Shown here piece by piece: positions 53,269 to 61,950 of a DNA stretch of 64,000 nucleotides; within the stretch, counting starts at the first letter, position 1, and each line of letters starts with the position of its first letter. The DNA lies in assembly GCF_016734815.1 (NCBI RefSeq), contig NZ_JAERQF010000003.1, positions 124,001-188,000 on the forward strand, written 5' to 3'. The translations under genes and the position numbers were made by a program. Source of the DNA: Hymenobacter rubidus (GTDB lineage Bacteria; Bacteroidota; Bacteroidia; Cytophagales; Hymenobacteraceae). The notes under the pieces were generated by a model, which had not been told where the DNA came from, did no database searches, and was given only the letters and a program-made list of their open reading frames with translations.

Positions 53269-54030
53269 TTATTTTTCCGGCTGGCTCACCATTTGCGTGA
53301 AACTCTTGGCCGCGTTGGTAAATTCCGACGGGATGAGCACCACCGTCGTCGTGTTGTTGTCGATGCCGATTTCCGAGAGCATCTGCATGCGGCGCAGCTC
53401 CAGGGCAATGGGGCTTTCCTCCATTTGCTTGGCGCCCTGCGTGAGCTTGATGCTGGCTTCCAACTCCGCCTCGGCCTTGATGATGCGGGCGCGCTTCTCG
53501 CGGATGGCCTCCGCCTCGCGTGCCATGGCCCGCTGCATGGATTCCGGAATTTCCACGTCCTTGATTTCGACCAGCTCAATTTTCACGCCCCAGGCCTCGG
53601 TGGCCGCGTCCACAATCTGCATCAGCGCCGAGTTGATGGCGGCGCGCTCGCGCAGCACCTCATCGAGCTGGTGCTGGCCGATGATGTTGCGCAGCGCCGT
53701 GACCGACAGCTGGTAAACGGCCTGGTTGAAATTGGCCACTTTGATGATGGCATCGGCCGGGTTTACCACCCGAAACCACAGCACGGCGTTCACCTTGATG
53801 GTCACGCTGTCCTTGGTGATGGTTTCCTGCTGCTCCAAATCCACCGTTTTGGTCCGAATGTCAATGGTTTGCTGGCGCTCCAGAAACGGAATAATCCAGT
53901 ACAGCCCCGGTCCGCGTCCGCCCACAAACCGGCCCAGCCGAAACACAATGGCCCGCTCGTATTCCTGCGCAATACGCAGGCCGGAAAGTAGGAGTAAAAC
54001 GACGAGCAGGATGATGAAGAGCGTTGACAT
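53269..54030 (-). CDS. Slipin/stomatin family SPFH protein
   Basis: A 253-residue membrane-anchored protein, start ATG 54030. One hydrophobic segment (STLFIILLVVLLLLSGL) is followed by the SPFH domain, with EYERAIVFRLGRFVGGRGPGLYWIIPF, then DSVTIKVNAVLWFRVVNP and ALRNIIGQHQLDEVLRERAAIN. The C-terminal part is a helical, Glu/Ala-rich stretch (EIPESMQRAMAREAEAIREKRARIIKAEAE). Such proteins form oligomers in membrane microdomains, often together with an NfeD protease, which is not beside it here. Length is typical of bacterial slipins. Confidence 0.93.
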   Translation of the reverse strand: MSTLFIILLVVLLLLSGLRIAQEYERAIVFRLGRFVGGRGPGLYWIIPFLERQQTIDIRTKTVDLEQQETITKDSVTIKVNAVLWFRVVNPADAIIKVANFNQAVYQLSVTALRNIIGQHQLDEVLRERAAINSALMQIVDAATEAWGVKIELVEIKDVEIPESMQRAMAREAEAIREKRARIIKAEAELEASIKLTQGAKQMEESPIALELRRMQMLSEIGIDNNTTTVVLIPSEFTNAAKSFTQMVSQPEK

Positions 54031-54192
54031 GAGCAAGAAAGAATGTAAGTGAAACTCGGTGGTTGTATCGCTGCAAGTACCGAAGCATTACATCCGCTGG
54101 AGATAACAACACCGAGCCGCTCAATATCGAGATAATACCGCTTTAACCGTTATGCCTTCGCGCCGAGTTAAGGTTGGGGTGCGTGATGGTCA

Positions 54193-54594
54193 TCATTTGC
54201 TTAGCCGATAAATGTCCGTATACGATGGGCCTGGCTTGGTGATTTCCAATGCATTGCCCGTTGCAGTGAATTCATAGTCGCCACTCAGTATAAGCGTCCA
54301 GTCAAAGTCTGCCGTCCAAATGCAAGTATTCGTGAAGGTTATCTTTTTGCCAATCACTGTATAAGTGCCTTTGCACAGCCCGGGGTATTTGGGTGTCTGA
54401 CTGGTTCCACTCCATTCGCCTCCTGAAAAAACCAAGCTCACCTGAGAAATAGGGCTGCTACCACTGGTCTGTCGCTGAAAAGTGCCAGTGTAGGTGCCAT
54501 CCAGGTTCGAAACAGCAGGAGAAGCAGGAGTCGATTTCTTGCAGCCGGCAACTAGCAGCAGGGAAATTAATGCGGAGACATGTAAAATGCGCAT
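54193..54594 (-). CDS. Small lipoprotein with lipocalin-like domain
   Basis: A 133-residue lipoprotein: signal MRILHVSALISLLLVAGC with the lipid Cys at 18, then KKSTPASPA. The mature part begins LDGTYTGTFQRQTSG and goes on with strands ISQVSLVFSGGEWSG, GTYTVIGKKITFTN and DWTLILSGDYEFTATGN, which fits the small lipocalin-like folds common in Bacteroidota. Two Cys residues (in GLCKG and TNTCIW) could form a bridge. Function unknown. It is followed on the same strand by the slipin gene. Confidence 0.72.
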   Translation of the reverse strand: MRILHVSALISLLLVAGCKKSTPASPAVSNLDGTYTGTFQRQTSGSSPISQVSLVFSGGEWSGTSQTPKYPGLCKGTYTVIGKKITFTNTCIWTADFDWTLILSGDYEFTATGNALEITKPGPSYTDIYRLSK

Positions 54595-54691
54595 AGTCAG
54601 AAGATTAGTTTTTTGCCTGACCTGCGAATGTCAATAACGGTTGCGTGAGCTTCGCTGGATGCATTGAAACAGTAACTTGCCTGCCGTCAAA

Positions 54692-56047
54692 TTACCGCCC
54701 CACTACCGGCAATACGGCCACACTTTCATGCCCGGCGGCGTCAATACTCGCCACGCCGAAAATGAAGTTGTCCTTGCTGATAGGCAGGTCGGCCGTCAGG
54801 CCCGACACCGGGAAGCGCTGCTGCCATTGCGGGGCATTGGTTTCGCGCACCAGCACCACGTAGCTGCTGGGCTTGGGGCCGGCGGGGGCCTGCCAGCGCA
54901 GCTGGGTGCGGTTGGTGAGGTCGGCGGTAAGGACTTCGACCTTGGCCGGGGCGGCGGGGGCCAGGGCCAGGCTAGCCATGGTGGCGAGGTTGATGCCGGC
55001 GTTGCGGCGCAGATAGGCGAAGTCCACGCCTTCGGTCACGTCGCCGTAGGCACGGCCTTTTTCGGTGCGCAGGTCCTGGTGCTGGTGGGTGTAGTCCTCG
55101 TTCATCTCGGTGAAGCGGACGGCGGCAAAGCCCTGCTGATTGAAGGGCGTATGGTCGCCGCCGCGCAGGAACCGGTCGGGGCGGTATTCCAAGGCCACTT
55201 TGTGGCCACGGCCGTAGAGTTGCGCCGTGCGCTGAATGTAGCGGGCCAGCTGGCGGCTCGGCGCATCGTTTTCGGAGCTGAGCTGGCGGCGCACCTTGGC
55301 CTGCTCGAGCGTTTCGGTGGCCGGCACGCCTTCGCTGAACACCCGCACCTGGGTGGCGTCGCTAATTTCCGGGTCGAAGCCGTGCGAGTTGCCCACGATG
55401 TCGTTGTTCAGCATGGCAATCAGGTTCCAGCCTTCTTTTTTGGCGCGCTCGGCCAGGTGGCCCGAGCCGTAGAGGCCTTGCTCTTCGCCCTGCACGGCCA
55501 CAAACTTGAGGGTGCACGGAAACTTCTGGCCCGCCAGCACGCGGGCCAGTTCCATCACCAGCACCGTGCCGGAGCCGTCGTCGTTGGCGCCGGGCGCGTC
55601 GGCGGTGGCGTTCATCACGTCCGAAACGCGGGAGTCGATGTGGCCGCTCACGAGGATGACGCGGTTATCGGTGGGGTCGGTGCCGGGCAGGGTGGCCAGC
55701 ACGTTGGCCATCAGCACGGGCTTGTTGATGCGGCGGCCATCGGGCTTGATGGTGAAAGTATCCATTTCGACGGTCATGCGTCCGCCGCCGGCTTTGCTGT
55801 ATTTCAGAAACTCGTCGCGCACATAGTTGCGGGCCGCGCCGATGCCGCGGGTGGGGCTCTGCGTGTCGCTCAGGGTGTGGCGCGTGCCGAAGGAAACCAG
55901 CTTGCGGATATTGGCTTCGAGGTTTTTGGCCGAGATTTCATCGACCAGCTTTTGAATAGCGGGGTCAGCGGGCGGCAGAAGCGGGGCAGGCTTTTGGGCC
56001 AGTGCGGCGAAGGGCGCAAGGGCCAGGAGGTAAGTGGCTAATTTCAT
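54692..56047 (-). CDS. M28 family zinc aminopeptidase, exported
   Basis: A 451-residue peptidase with signal peptide (MKLATYLLALAPFAALAQ). Zinc-site residues are His136 in LVSGHIDSR, Asp156 in PGANDDGSGT, the catalytic pair Glu188-Glu189 in QGEEQGLYGSG, the Asp in LNNDIVGNSHG and a late His in HTPFNQQGFAAVRF. A fibronectin-like domain of about 85 residues ends the protein (LTNRTQLRWQAPAGPKPSSYVVLVRE). It should release N-terminal amino acids in the periplasm or outside, alongside the M1 peptidase at 31194. A palindrome (R12) lies just upstream. Confidence 0.92.
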   Translation of the reverse strand: MKLATYLLALAPFAALAQKPAPLLPPADPAIQKLVDEISAKNLEANIRKLVSFGTRHTLSDTQSPTRGIGAARNYVRDEFLKYSKAGGGRMTVEMDTFTIKPDGRRINKPVLMANVLATLPGTDPTDNRVILVSGHIDSRVSDVMNATADAPGANDDGSGTVLVMELARVLAGQKFPCTLKFVAVQGEEQGLYGSGHLAERAKKEGWNLIAMLNNDIVGNSHGFDPEISDATQVRVFSEGVPATETLEQAKVRRQLSSENDAPSRQLARYIQRTAQLYGRGHKVALEYRPDRFLRGGDHTPFNQQGFAAVRFTEMNEDYTHQHQDLRTEKGRAYGDVTEGVDFAYLRRNAGINLATMASLALAPAAPAKVEVLTADLTNRTQLRWQAPAGPKPSSYVVLVRETNAPQWQQRFPVSGLTADLPISKDNFIFGVASIDAAGHESVAVLPVVGR

Positions 56048-56083
56048 AAGGGGAAGGTAGGGTGATAAGGAATAAAACTGAAC

Positions 56084-56179
56084 GTCATGTCGAGCGTAGC
56101 CGAGACATCTCGCTCGCGTCGTTGCAACGGCATTGGGCTGCTATTGCACGCGAGATGTCTCGGCTACGCTCGACATGAC
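56084..56179. repeat. Palindromic repeat R12 (family 1)
   Basis: Arms gtcatgtcgagcgtagccga and complement. Both arms carry 'gagacatctc/gagatgtctc' in place of 'gaagcatctc', a double compensated change. Confidence 0.88.
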
Positions 56180-56210
56180 ATTCAATTTTTTGGATATGTT
56201 GGACAAACGC

Positions 56211-57332
56211 TCAAGCCTTTTCCAGCATCTTCAGCACCAGCCGCTCGGTGGGCGAAAGCAGGTCATCTTCCGTTTTCTCCGCGTTGTTCTGACGCAGAAA
56301 TTCAATGAGCTGACCCGATTTGAACAACTCCACCACTTGCGGGTGAATGTAGTATTTCGAGCACACGGTGGGCGTGTTGCCAAGGCCGGTAGCTACCTCC
56401 TTCACGGCCTTCTTGACCACTTTTTCGGGCGCTAGTTCGGGCTCTTCGTCCAGCACGGCTTCCAGGCATTCCACCATTTTCACGGTGCCGCCCCAGGTCC
56501 GGAAGTCCTTGGCCGACAGCTGCAGGCCCGTGTGGCGGTGCAGGTAGTCGTTTACATCGCCCGATTCGAGGGCGTGCTTTTGGCCGTCGGCGGAGTAATA
56601 CTGAAACAAGTGCTGGCCTGGAATTTCCTTGCACTTGCGCACCAGCCGGGCCAGGCGGGCGTCGTGCAGCGTCACATCGTGCGCCACGCCTTTCTTGCCC
56701 ACAAAGTTGAAGTTTACCGCCGCTCCTTCAATGGCTACGTGCTTGTCCTGCAAGGTGCTGAGGCCATAGCTGGGTTTCGCTTTGCCGTCTTTGCGGGCGT
56801 ATTCCTTGTTGCCAATGCGGATGAAGGACTGGTCCATGAGGGCGAGCACGAGGGCCACCACTTTTTCGCGGTCGAGGGCCGGGCGGCGCAGGTCCTTGTT
56901 GAGCTGCTGGCGCAGCGGCACCAGCTTTTCGCCGAACGTGCGCAGGCGCGAAAACTTGGTCAGGCTGCGCATTTCGTCCCAGGCCGGGTGGTAGCGGTAC
57001 TGCTTGCGGCCCAGGCTGTCGTGGCCCGTCACCTGCAAATGGGTGTTGGGCGAGGGCGAAATCCAGACCTCGGTCCAGGCCGGCGGAATGACGAAGCTGG
57101 CGATGCGGTCCAGCGTTTTCGAGTCGGTTATTTTCTGGCCTTTGGCGTCGCGGTAGGTAAAATGGCCGGCGCGGGTGGGTTTGCGGGTGATGCCAGGGCC
57201 CTGGTCGGTGGCGTAGCGCAGGCCGGCCATTTCGGCCTGGCGCGCCGGGTCTTTGTACACGATATGCGCCTCATCCTGCGGCTGAAGCGTCTTTTTGCGG
57301 GTTTTGGGGCGGGCAGTGGCGGGGGTGGGCAT
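56211..57332 (-). CDS. DNA topoisomerase IB
   Basis: A 373-residue type IB topoisomerase of the poxvirus/bacterial kind, start ATG 57332. It relaxes supercoils of both signs through a 3'-phosphotyrosyl intermediate. The catalytic set is present: Arg in SFIRIGNKEYARKDGKAKPSYGL, Lys in the NFVGKKGV loop, Arg/Trp in DFRTWGGTVKM and the nucleophile, most likely Tyr328, in VCSKYYIHPQVVELF. The length fits bacterial forms. The gene is divergent from the App1-like gene. Present in only part of the bacteria, often acquired by transfer. Confidence 0.94.
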   Translation of the reverse strand: MPTPATARPKTRKKTLQPQDEAHIVYKDPARQAEMAGLRYATDQGPGITRKPTRAGHFTYRDAKGQKITDSKTLDRIASFVIPPAWTEVWISPSPNTHLQVTGHDSLGRKQYRYHPAWDEMRSLTKFSRLRTFGEKLVPLRQQLNKDLRRPALDREKVVALVLALMDQSFIRIGNKEYARKDGKAKPSYGLSTLQDKHVAIEGAAVNFNFVGKKGVAHDVTLHDARLARLVRKCKEIPGQHLFQYYSADGQKHALESGDVNDYLHRHTGLQLSAKDFRTWGGTVKMVECLEAVLDEEPELAPEKVVKKAVKEVATGLGNTPTVCSKYYIHPQVVELFKSGQLIEFLRQNNAEKTEDDLLSPTERLVLKMLEKA

Positions 57333-57425
57333 AGCAAGTGCAAAGGCCCTCGGAAAATCGGGGGTCGGGGTTTTACGCAAAAGCGCCAATGCCGGCCGTG
57401 GTCAGCCGTTGCCGGCCGCCGGCCG

Positions 57426-57433
57426 TAGGTTTG
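57426..57433 (+). promoter_or_regulatory. -7 box (TAGGTTTG) of the App1-like gene
   Basis: Exact TAnnTTTG match ending 4 nt before the ATG at 57438. Transcripts would start at or close to the start codon, so this message may be leaderless. Confidence 0.45.
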
Positions 57434-57437
57434 CCCC

Positions 57438-58568
57438 ATGAAGCTGCTCGATGCCCTTTCCGCCATCACCGAATGGACCGACCACCTGTTCACCCGCACC
57501 GCGGCGCGGCGCGGCTGGCTGCGGCCCCTGCAGCTCGATGCCTACCGCAGCTACGGCACCGCTCACAAATTCTACATCAAAGGGCGCCTGCTGGCCGACC
57601 GCGGACTGGCAGTCCAAACCGCCGCCGACTCGCGCTGGCGCAACTTCCGCAGCATGGTGCGCCGCTTCAACAGCCGCGAAATTGCCGGCGCCGACCTCGT
57701 GGCCGAGCTGCCCGACGGCAGCCAGCACCTCGTCACCACCGACGACGAAGGCTATTTCACCCTCATCATCGAGCCCCAGGCCCTGCCCACGCCCGAAGCT
57801 TACCTCTGGTACCCCGTGCCGGTGCGCCTGACGCGGCTGCCGGCCGCCTTCCGCGTGCCTTTGCCCCAGGTGCAGGCTTCGGCCAAGGTGCTGGTGCCAC
57901 CCGCCGGTGCCGAGTTCGGCGTCATTTCCGACCTTGACGACACCGTGTTTGAAACCCGCGCCACCAACGTGCTGAAAATGCTGGCGCGCACCCTGCTCAG
58001 CAACGCCTACTCGCGCCTGCCTTTCGTGGGCGTAGCCGACTTTTACCGCCGCCTGCAGCGGGGCCGCACCGGCCGGCCCGACAACCCGTTCTTCTACGTC
58101 AGCAGCAGCCCCTGGAACCTCTACGACGTGCTGGAGGAGTTCATGGGCCTGCACGAAATGCCGCCCGGCCCGCTCTTGCTGCGCGACCTCAGCATTGCCC
58201 GCCCCAAAGCCCCGCCGCCCCCCGGCGTCACGGGCTCGGCCGCTATCCACTTTGCGCACAAGCTGCACGAAATCGACGACATCCTGACCACTTATCCCGC
58301 CCTGCCTTTCGTCCTTTGCGGCGACAGTGGCCAGGAAGACGCCCGCATCTACCGCGAAGTGGTGCGCCGCCACCCCGGCCGCATCCGCGCCATCTACATC
58401 CGCGACGTGCAGGTGCCCGAGCGGGCGTTATTGGTCGGGCCCATCATCGAGGAGCTGGGCCGGGAAAGTGTGCCCATGCTGCTCGTGCCAGACTATGCTA
58501 CGGCGGCCCTGCACGCGGCCCGCCTGGGCATTATCGACGCTGTTCCGGTGGCCGCTGGCAAAGCATAG
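57438..58568 (+). CDS. App1-like phosphatase (DUF2183)
   Basis: A 376-residue protein. The second half has the HAD-type catalytic motif Asp165-Leu-Asp-Asp-Thr in GVISDLDDTVFETRATN, and further PFFYVSSSPWNLYDVLEEF and PFVLCGDSGQEDARIYREV. Yeast App1 of this family is a phosphatidate phosphatase; bacterial members are uncharacterised. Residues 85-130 form a small beta domain (GADLVAELPDGSQHLVTTDDEGYF). No signal peptide. It is divergent from topoisomerase IB and ends 18 nt from the converging lipoprotein gene. Confidence 0.9.
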   Translation: MKLLDALSAITEWTDHLFTRTAARRGWLRPLQLDAYRSYGTAHKFYIKGRLLADRGLAVQTAADSRWRNFRSMVRRFNSREIAGADLVAELPDGSQHLVTTDDEGYFTLIIEPQALPTPEAYLWYPVPVRLTRLPAAFRVPLPQVQASAKVLVPPAGAEFGVISDLDDTVFETRATNVLKMLARTLLSNAYSRLPFVGVADFYRRLQRGRTGRPDNPFFYVSSSPWNLYDVLEEFMGLHEMPPGPLLLRDLSIARPKAPPPPGVTGSAAIHFAHKLHEIDDILTTYPALPFVLCGDSGQEDARIYREVVRRHPGRIRAIYIRDVQVPERALLVGPIIEELGRESVPMLLVPDYATAALHAARLGIIDAVPVAAGKA

Positions 58569-58586
58569 CCCCGCAACTTGCGTTTG

Positions 58587-59078
58587 CTATTGCTCGCTGT
58601 TGGTATGGTCGGCCGCCACCACCCACTTGCCATCTATCTCGCGCAGTACCAGCAGGAAATAACCTTGCAGGTCGCCCGCCTTGGGCCGTGCCAAATGCCA
58701 CCGCCCAATGACCTGGGCCGCGCCGGGGTTTAGCGGCGTCACGCGCAATCCGCTGAAGTCCAGCTTCCCCATAGCCGCCGCGTCGGGGTAGTTCTTCTGA
58801 TAATTTTCCAGCGTGGGTTGCCAGCCATAGGTAGGGCCCTTCCGCCCAATGAACACCAGCGAGTCCGATTTCCAGTAGCCGGCCATGAAGCCGGGAATGT
58901 CGCCCCGGTTCCAGGCCGCGGTTTGGGTGGTGAGCACCTTCACAATCTCCTCCCGGTCGGCTTTCTCCTGGTTTTTATAATAGTCCGGCGGAAAGCACAT
59001 GACGCACCCCGTGGCACCGCTACTCAGCCCCAGGCATAGCGCCCACGTCAGCCGGCGGTTAGCATCATATATCCTCAT
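58587..59078 (-). CDS. Lipoprotein with SnoaL-like/DUF4440 domain
   Basis: A 163-residue protein, start ATG 59078. A lipoprotein signal (ALCLGLSSGATGC) precedes a domain of the NTF2-like fold: ADREEIVKVLTTQTAAWNRGDIPGFMAGYWKSDSLVFIGRKGPTYGW and the end LVLREIDGKWVVAADHTNSE. Such domains bind small ligands or act as simple enzymes; no catalytic residue is obvious. It lies in a run of minus-strand genes after the MBL-fold hydrolase. Confidence 0.82.
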   Translation of the reverse strand: MRIYDANRRLTWALCLGLSSGATGCVMCFPPDYYKNQEKADREEIVKVLTTQTAAWNRGDIPGFMAGYWKSDSLVFIGRKGPTYGWQPTLENYQKNYPDAAAMGKLDFSGLRVTPLNPGAAQVIGRWHLARPKAGDLQGYFLLVLREIDGKWVVAADHTNSEQ

Positions 59079-59122
59079 TGTGTTTGCGCGAAGGGCATCA
59101 GAAGGTTTTGGTTGGTGCAAAT

Positions 59123-60136
59123 TTATTCCCACTCGCGCCAGCGCAGCACCTCGCCCACGGCGGGCACGTGCAGCTCGCCGCGCAGCATGCCGCCGGCGGC
59201 CACCTCCGTCAGCTGCCGCAGCGGCTCCGAAGCCGGCTCGTCGGCCAGGGCGAAGGTGCCGTAGTGCATGGGCACCACGTGGCCGGCGCGCAGCACGTTC
59301 ACGGCCTTGGCCGCCTCGTGCGGGTTGACGTGGCTTTTGGCCATCATGTAGGCCGGCTTGTAGGCACCAATGGGCATCAGGGCAATGTCGATGGACCCGA
59401 AGCGCTGCTCAATGGCCTCGAAATGGTCGGCGTAGGCCGTGTCGCCGGCGAAGTAGATGAGCTTGTCGGCGGCCCGAATCAGAAAGCTGCCCCACAGCAC
59501 CCGGTTCATGTCGGTCAGGCCGCGGCGGTGCCAGTGCGCGGCCGGCAGGTAAATGATTTCCAGCGGCGCGGCCGGCCCCAGGTCGTAGCGCTGCCACCAG
59601 CCGGCCTCCTGCACCGGCAGGCCGGGCGCCATGCCGCGCAGCAGCGGCGCCATGCGCAGCGAAGACAGCACGCGCAGCTGCGGGTTTTGCGCCGCCAGCA
59701 GCTTGATGGACTTCTCGTCGAGATGGTCGCGGTGGCCGTGCGAAAGCAGCAGGTAGTCAATGCTCCGAATGGCTTCGGGCGGGCAGGGCAGGGGATGCCG
59801 GGCGCGCAGCCCCAGGGAGCTGAACAGCACCGGGTCGAACAGCAAACTCACGCCTGCCACCCGCAGCAGAAAGCACGAATGCCCCAGCCACACCAGCACG
59901 TCTTCCGTCGAGGCGAAAGCCGCCGAGCAATCCACCACGTCGGGCGCCCAGGTGTCGCGCTTCTTTTCTTCCTTCTGCGGGTTGGTCGACAGCTGCCACT
60001 TCAGCACGTTGGCAAAGCTGGGCTCGAACAATTCCTCGCCGTTGGCGAATTCCTTGCCGAACAGCTTGTTGCCGGGGTAGCCGGGCTTCACGGTGGGCAG
60101 CGCGTCGTTGCGAAGGTAGGAAATGCGTTTGGGCAT
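59123..60136 (-). CDS. MBL-fold metal-dependent hydrolase (UlaG/NAPE-PLD-like)
   Basis: A 337-residue hydrolase. The metal motif is His133, His135, Asp137, His138 in LLLSHGHRDHLDEKSI. Preceding LVWLGHSCFLLRVAGVSLLFDPV and following NRVLWGSFLIRAADKLIYFAGDTAYADHF and PMHYGTFALADEP are typical of the UlaG/NAPE-PLD-like branch. There is no signal peptide. Annotated relatives range from N-acyl-phosphatidylethanolamine phospholipase D to L-ascorbate-6-phosphate lactonase; the substrate cannot be chosen here. It is followed on the same strand by the DUF4440 lipoprotein gene after 44 nt. Confidence 0.9.
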   Translation of the reverse strand: MPKRISYLRNDALPTVKPGYPGNKLFGKEFANGEELFEPSFANVLKWQLSTNPQKEEKKRDTWAPDVVDCSAAFASTEDVLVWLGHSCFLLRVAGVSLLFDPVLFSSLGLRARHPLPCPPEAIRSIDYLLLSHGHRDHLDEKSIKLLAAQNPQLRVLSSLRMAPLLRGMAPGLPVQEAGWWQRYDLGPAAPLEIIYLPAAHWHRRGLTDMNRVLWGSFLIRAADKLIYFAGDTAYADHFEAIEQRFGSIDIALMPIGAYKPAYMMAKSHVNPHEAAKAVNVLRAGHVVPMHYGTFALADEPASEPLRQLTEVAAGGMLRGELHVPAVGEVLRWREWE

Positions 60137-60231
60137 GGGCGAAACTCAAAAGAGCGATGGAGGCCAAAGAAACGGGCCAAAGAAACGGGCTGGCGGTCCA
60201 AGTGTTTTAGCCGAAAGCCCGCCGGACGGCA

Positions 60232-61056
60232 TCAGGCCTTGCGAATCTCGTCTTTGAGGTGTTCAATCAGCTGCACAAACGCCGGCTTGGCCTGAATGCC
60301 GGGCTGCCAGGCCAGGCCCATGTCGGCCACGTTGTACTGGTGCTTTTTGCTGATGGTGGCGCCCGGCAAGAGCTGGCCGGCCGCGTCGCGCTCGGGCCCC
60401 AGCAGCCACAGTGTATCCGACAGCGCGGTGGTCGTGGCCAGGTCGTGGGAGACGATGACCACCGTGTTCAGCTCGTCCAGCGTGGTCACTTCCAGAATAA
60501 TCTTTTTCACCTCGTCAATCATCGCAATGTCAAGGCCCGAAAAGGGCTCGTCCAGAATGATGAGATGCTCCGAGCACAGCAGCTGCTGCGCAATGGCGGC
60601 CCGTTGGCGCTGCCCGCCCGAGAGCATGGCCGGGTACTTGCGCCGGTGCGGCGCCAGGTCGAAACGGGTCAGGAATTCTTCGGCTTTCGCCTTGGCATCG
60701 GCGGGCGAGTGCTTACGGCCGGCAGCCACCAGCAGGTTGTCGAGCAGGGTGCGGTGGTTGAACAGCGGGTAGCGCTGCTGCACAAACCCCACATCGCCGG
60801 GGCATACCGGCCGCTGCGGGTCGGCCACCAGCACGGTGCCGGTGCTGGGCGGCAGCAGCCCCGCAATGATGCGGCACAACACCGACTTGCCAATGCCCGA
60901 GCGCCCGTAAAAGCCCACCACCTGACCCTGGCTCACGCCGGGCCGCACCACGTTCAGCACGTCCAGGCTGATGTCGCGCAGAATCACTTCGCCCCCAAAC
61001 TGCATGGAGATGTCGCGCAGCGTCAGAATAGGCTCTTTGTAGAGGTGGTCGGCCAT
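60232..61056 (-). CDS. ABC transporter ATP-binding protein (NitT/TauT-like)
   Basis: A 274-residue ATPase that drives the permease encoded upstream. Walker A is GRSGIGKS at 51-58, the signature LSGGQRQR at 145-152, Walker B LIILDEPFSG at 165-174, and the switch His in VIVSHDLATT. It belongs to the import-type ATPases used for nitrate, taurine, sulfonates and similar solutes. The gene shares one base with the permease stop (position 61056), so they are translated together. The cognate binding protein is the fused SBP-OmpA protein at 61950. Confidence 0.92.
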   Translation of the reverse strand: MADHLYKEPILTLRDISMQFGGEVILRDISLDVLNVVRPGVSQGQVVGFYGRSGIGKSVLCRIIAGLLPPSTGTVLVADPQRPVCPGDVGFVQQRYPLFNHRTLLDNLLVAAGRKHSPADAKAKAEEFLTRFDLAPHRRKYPAMLSGGQRQRAAIAQQLLCSEHLIILDEPFSGLDIAMIDEVKKIILEVTTLDELNTVVIVSHDLATTTALSDTLWLLGPERDAAGQLLPGATISKKHQYNVADMGLAWQPGIQAKPAFVQLIEHLKDEIRKA

Positions 61057-61835
61057 TATTTTGCAACGGTAAGCTCGGAGTACGGAAAGAACATGCGGCG
61101 CAGAAACGCAAACACGTAATCCTGTAAAGCGCCGGTGCCCAGAATGACGAGTTGAATGGCCACCACGCCGGCCAGGTGCAGGTAGCGGTTTTGTTTGTAG
61201 AGCAGCAGGCCGATGCCGCCCTCACTTTGGTAAAGCGTTTCGACCAGCGTAATCATGGTCCAGATGATGGCAAAGTTCTGACGCACGACTTCGAGCATTT
61301 CATCGAGCTTGCCCAGCACCACCACTTCGTAGAAGCTGCGCCATTCGCTCATGCCCAGGGTGCGGGCGTGGTCCATTTCCTCCTGCGTGGTGGTCAGAAT
61401 CACGCTCGTCATGCCCGTGACCAGGTATACCGTGGCCCCAAACACGAGCACCGAGAGCTTGACCTGGTGGCCCGAGCTGAGCATCAAAGCCATGAAGAAA
61501 GTGAGGCCCGTGAGCGTGAGGTAGCGCATTTTGGAGGCCGCGTAGGCGATGGGCCGGAAGAAGGGAAGCGCCGTGAGGTACGATATCAGCAAGGCCAGCA
61601 CCGTGGCAATGGCCAGGGCGCCCAGCGCCGTGGTCAGGCTGGCCCACAGCTCCTGAATGAGCCCTTGCGTGGTGACAAGGTCCTTAAAGGAAGCCAGCAC
61701 TTCCCCCAAAGTCGGGAACAGCTGCAAGGGATAAAACAGCCACAGCAGCAGCAGAAACAGCACCTGGCACGCCACCATCGTCAGAAATACCGAAGGCCGT
61801 GGCTTGGCATTGGGCACGAATAAGTCTTTCAGCAT
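61056..61835 (-). CDS. ABC transporter permease (NitT/TauT-like)
   Basis: A 259-residue inner-membrane permease with about six spans. The first is MVACQVLFLLLLWLFYPL. The EAA loop that contacts the ATPase is in EEMDHARTLGMSEWRSFYEVVVLGKL near residue 150-175. Later text is IWTMITLVETLYQSEGGIGLLLY, as in SsuC/TauC/NrtB relatives. It sits between the binding protein and ATPase genes, giving the operon order binding protein, permease, ATPase on the minus strand. The solute is not known. Confidence 0.9.
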   Translation of the reverse strand: MLKDLFVPNAKPRPSVFLTMVACQVLFLLLLWLFYPLQLFPTLGEVLASFKDLVTTQGLIQELWASLTTALGALAIATVLALLISYLTALPFFRPIAYAASKMRYLTLTGLTFFMALMLSSGHQVKLSVLVFGATVYLVTGMTSVILTTTQEEMDHARTLGMSEWRSFYEVVVLGKLDEMLEVVRQNFAIIWTMITLVETLYQSEGGIGLLLYKQNRYLHLAGVVAIQLVILGTGALQDYVFAFLRRMFFPYSELTVAK

Positions 61836-61950
61836 AGCGCAAGGTTTCGCAAAGTTTTTTAGGTAAGTCTCGCAAAGGATAAATAGCTGGTTCTCGCAAA
61901 GCGTTACACTTTGCGGGACTTGCTTTTTACACTTTGCGAAACCTTGCGCT
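61836..61950. repeat. Inverted repeat with TTTGCGAAACC arms (family 6)
   Basis: Perfect 19-bp arms (agcgcaaggtttcgcaaag and complement) enclose further tctcgcaaag and actttgcggga words. It fills the whole gap between the binding-protein and permease genes and touches the stop codon of the former. Confidence 0.85.
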
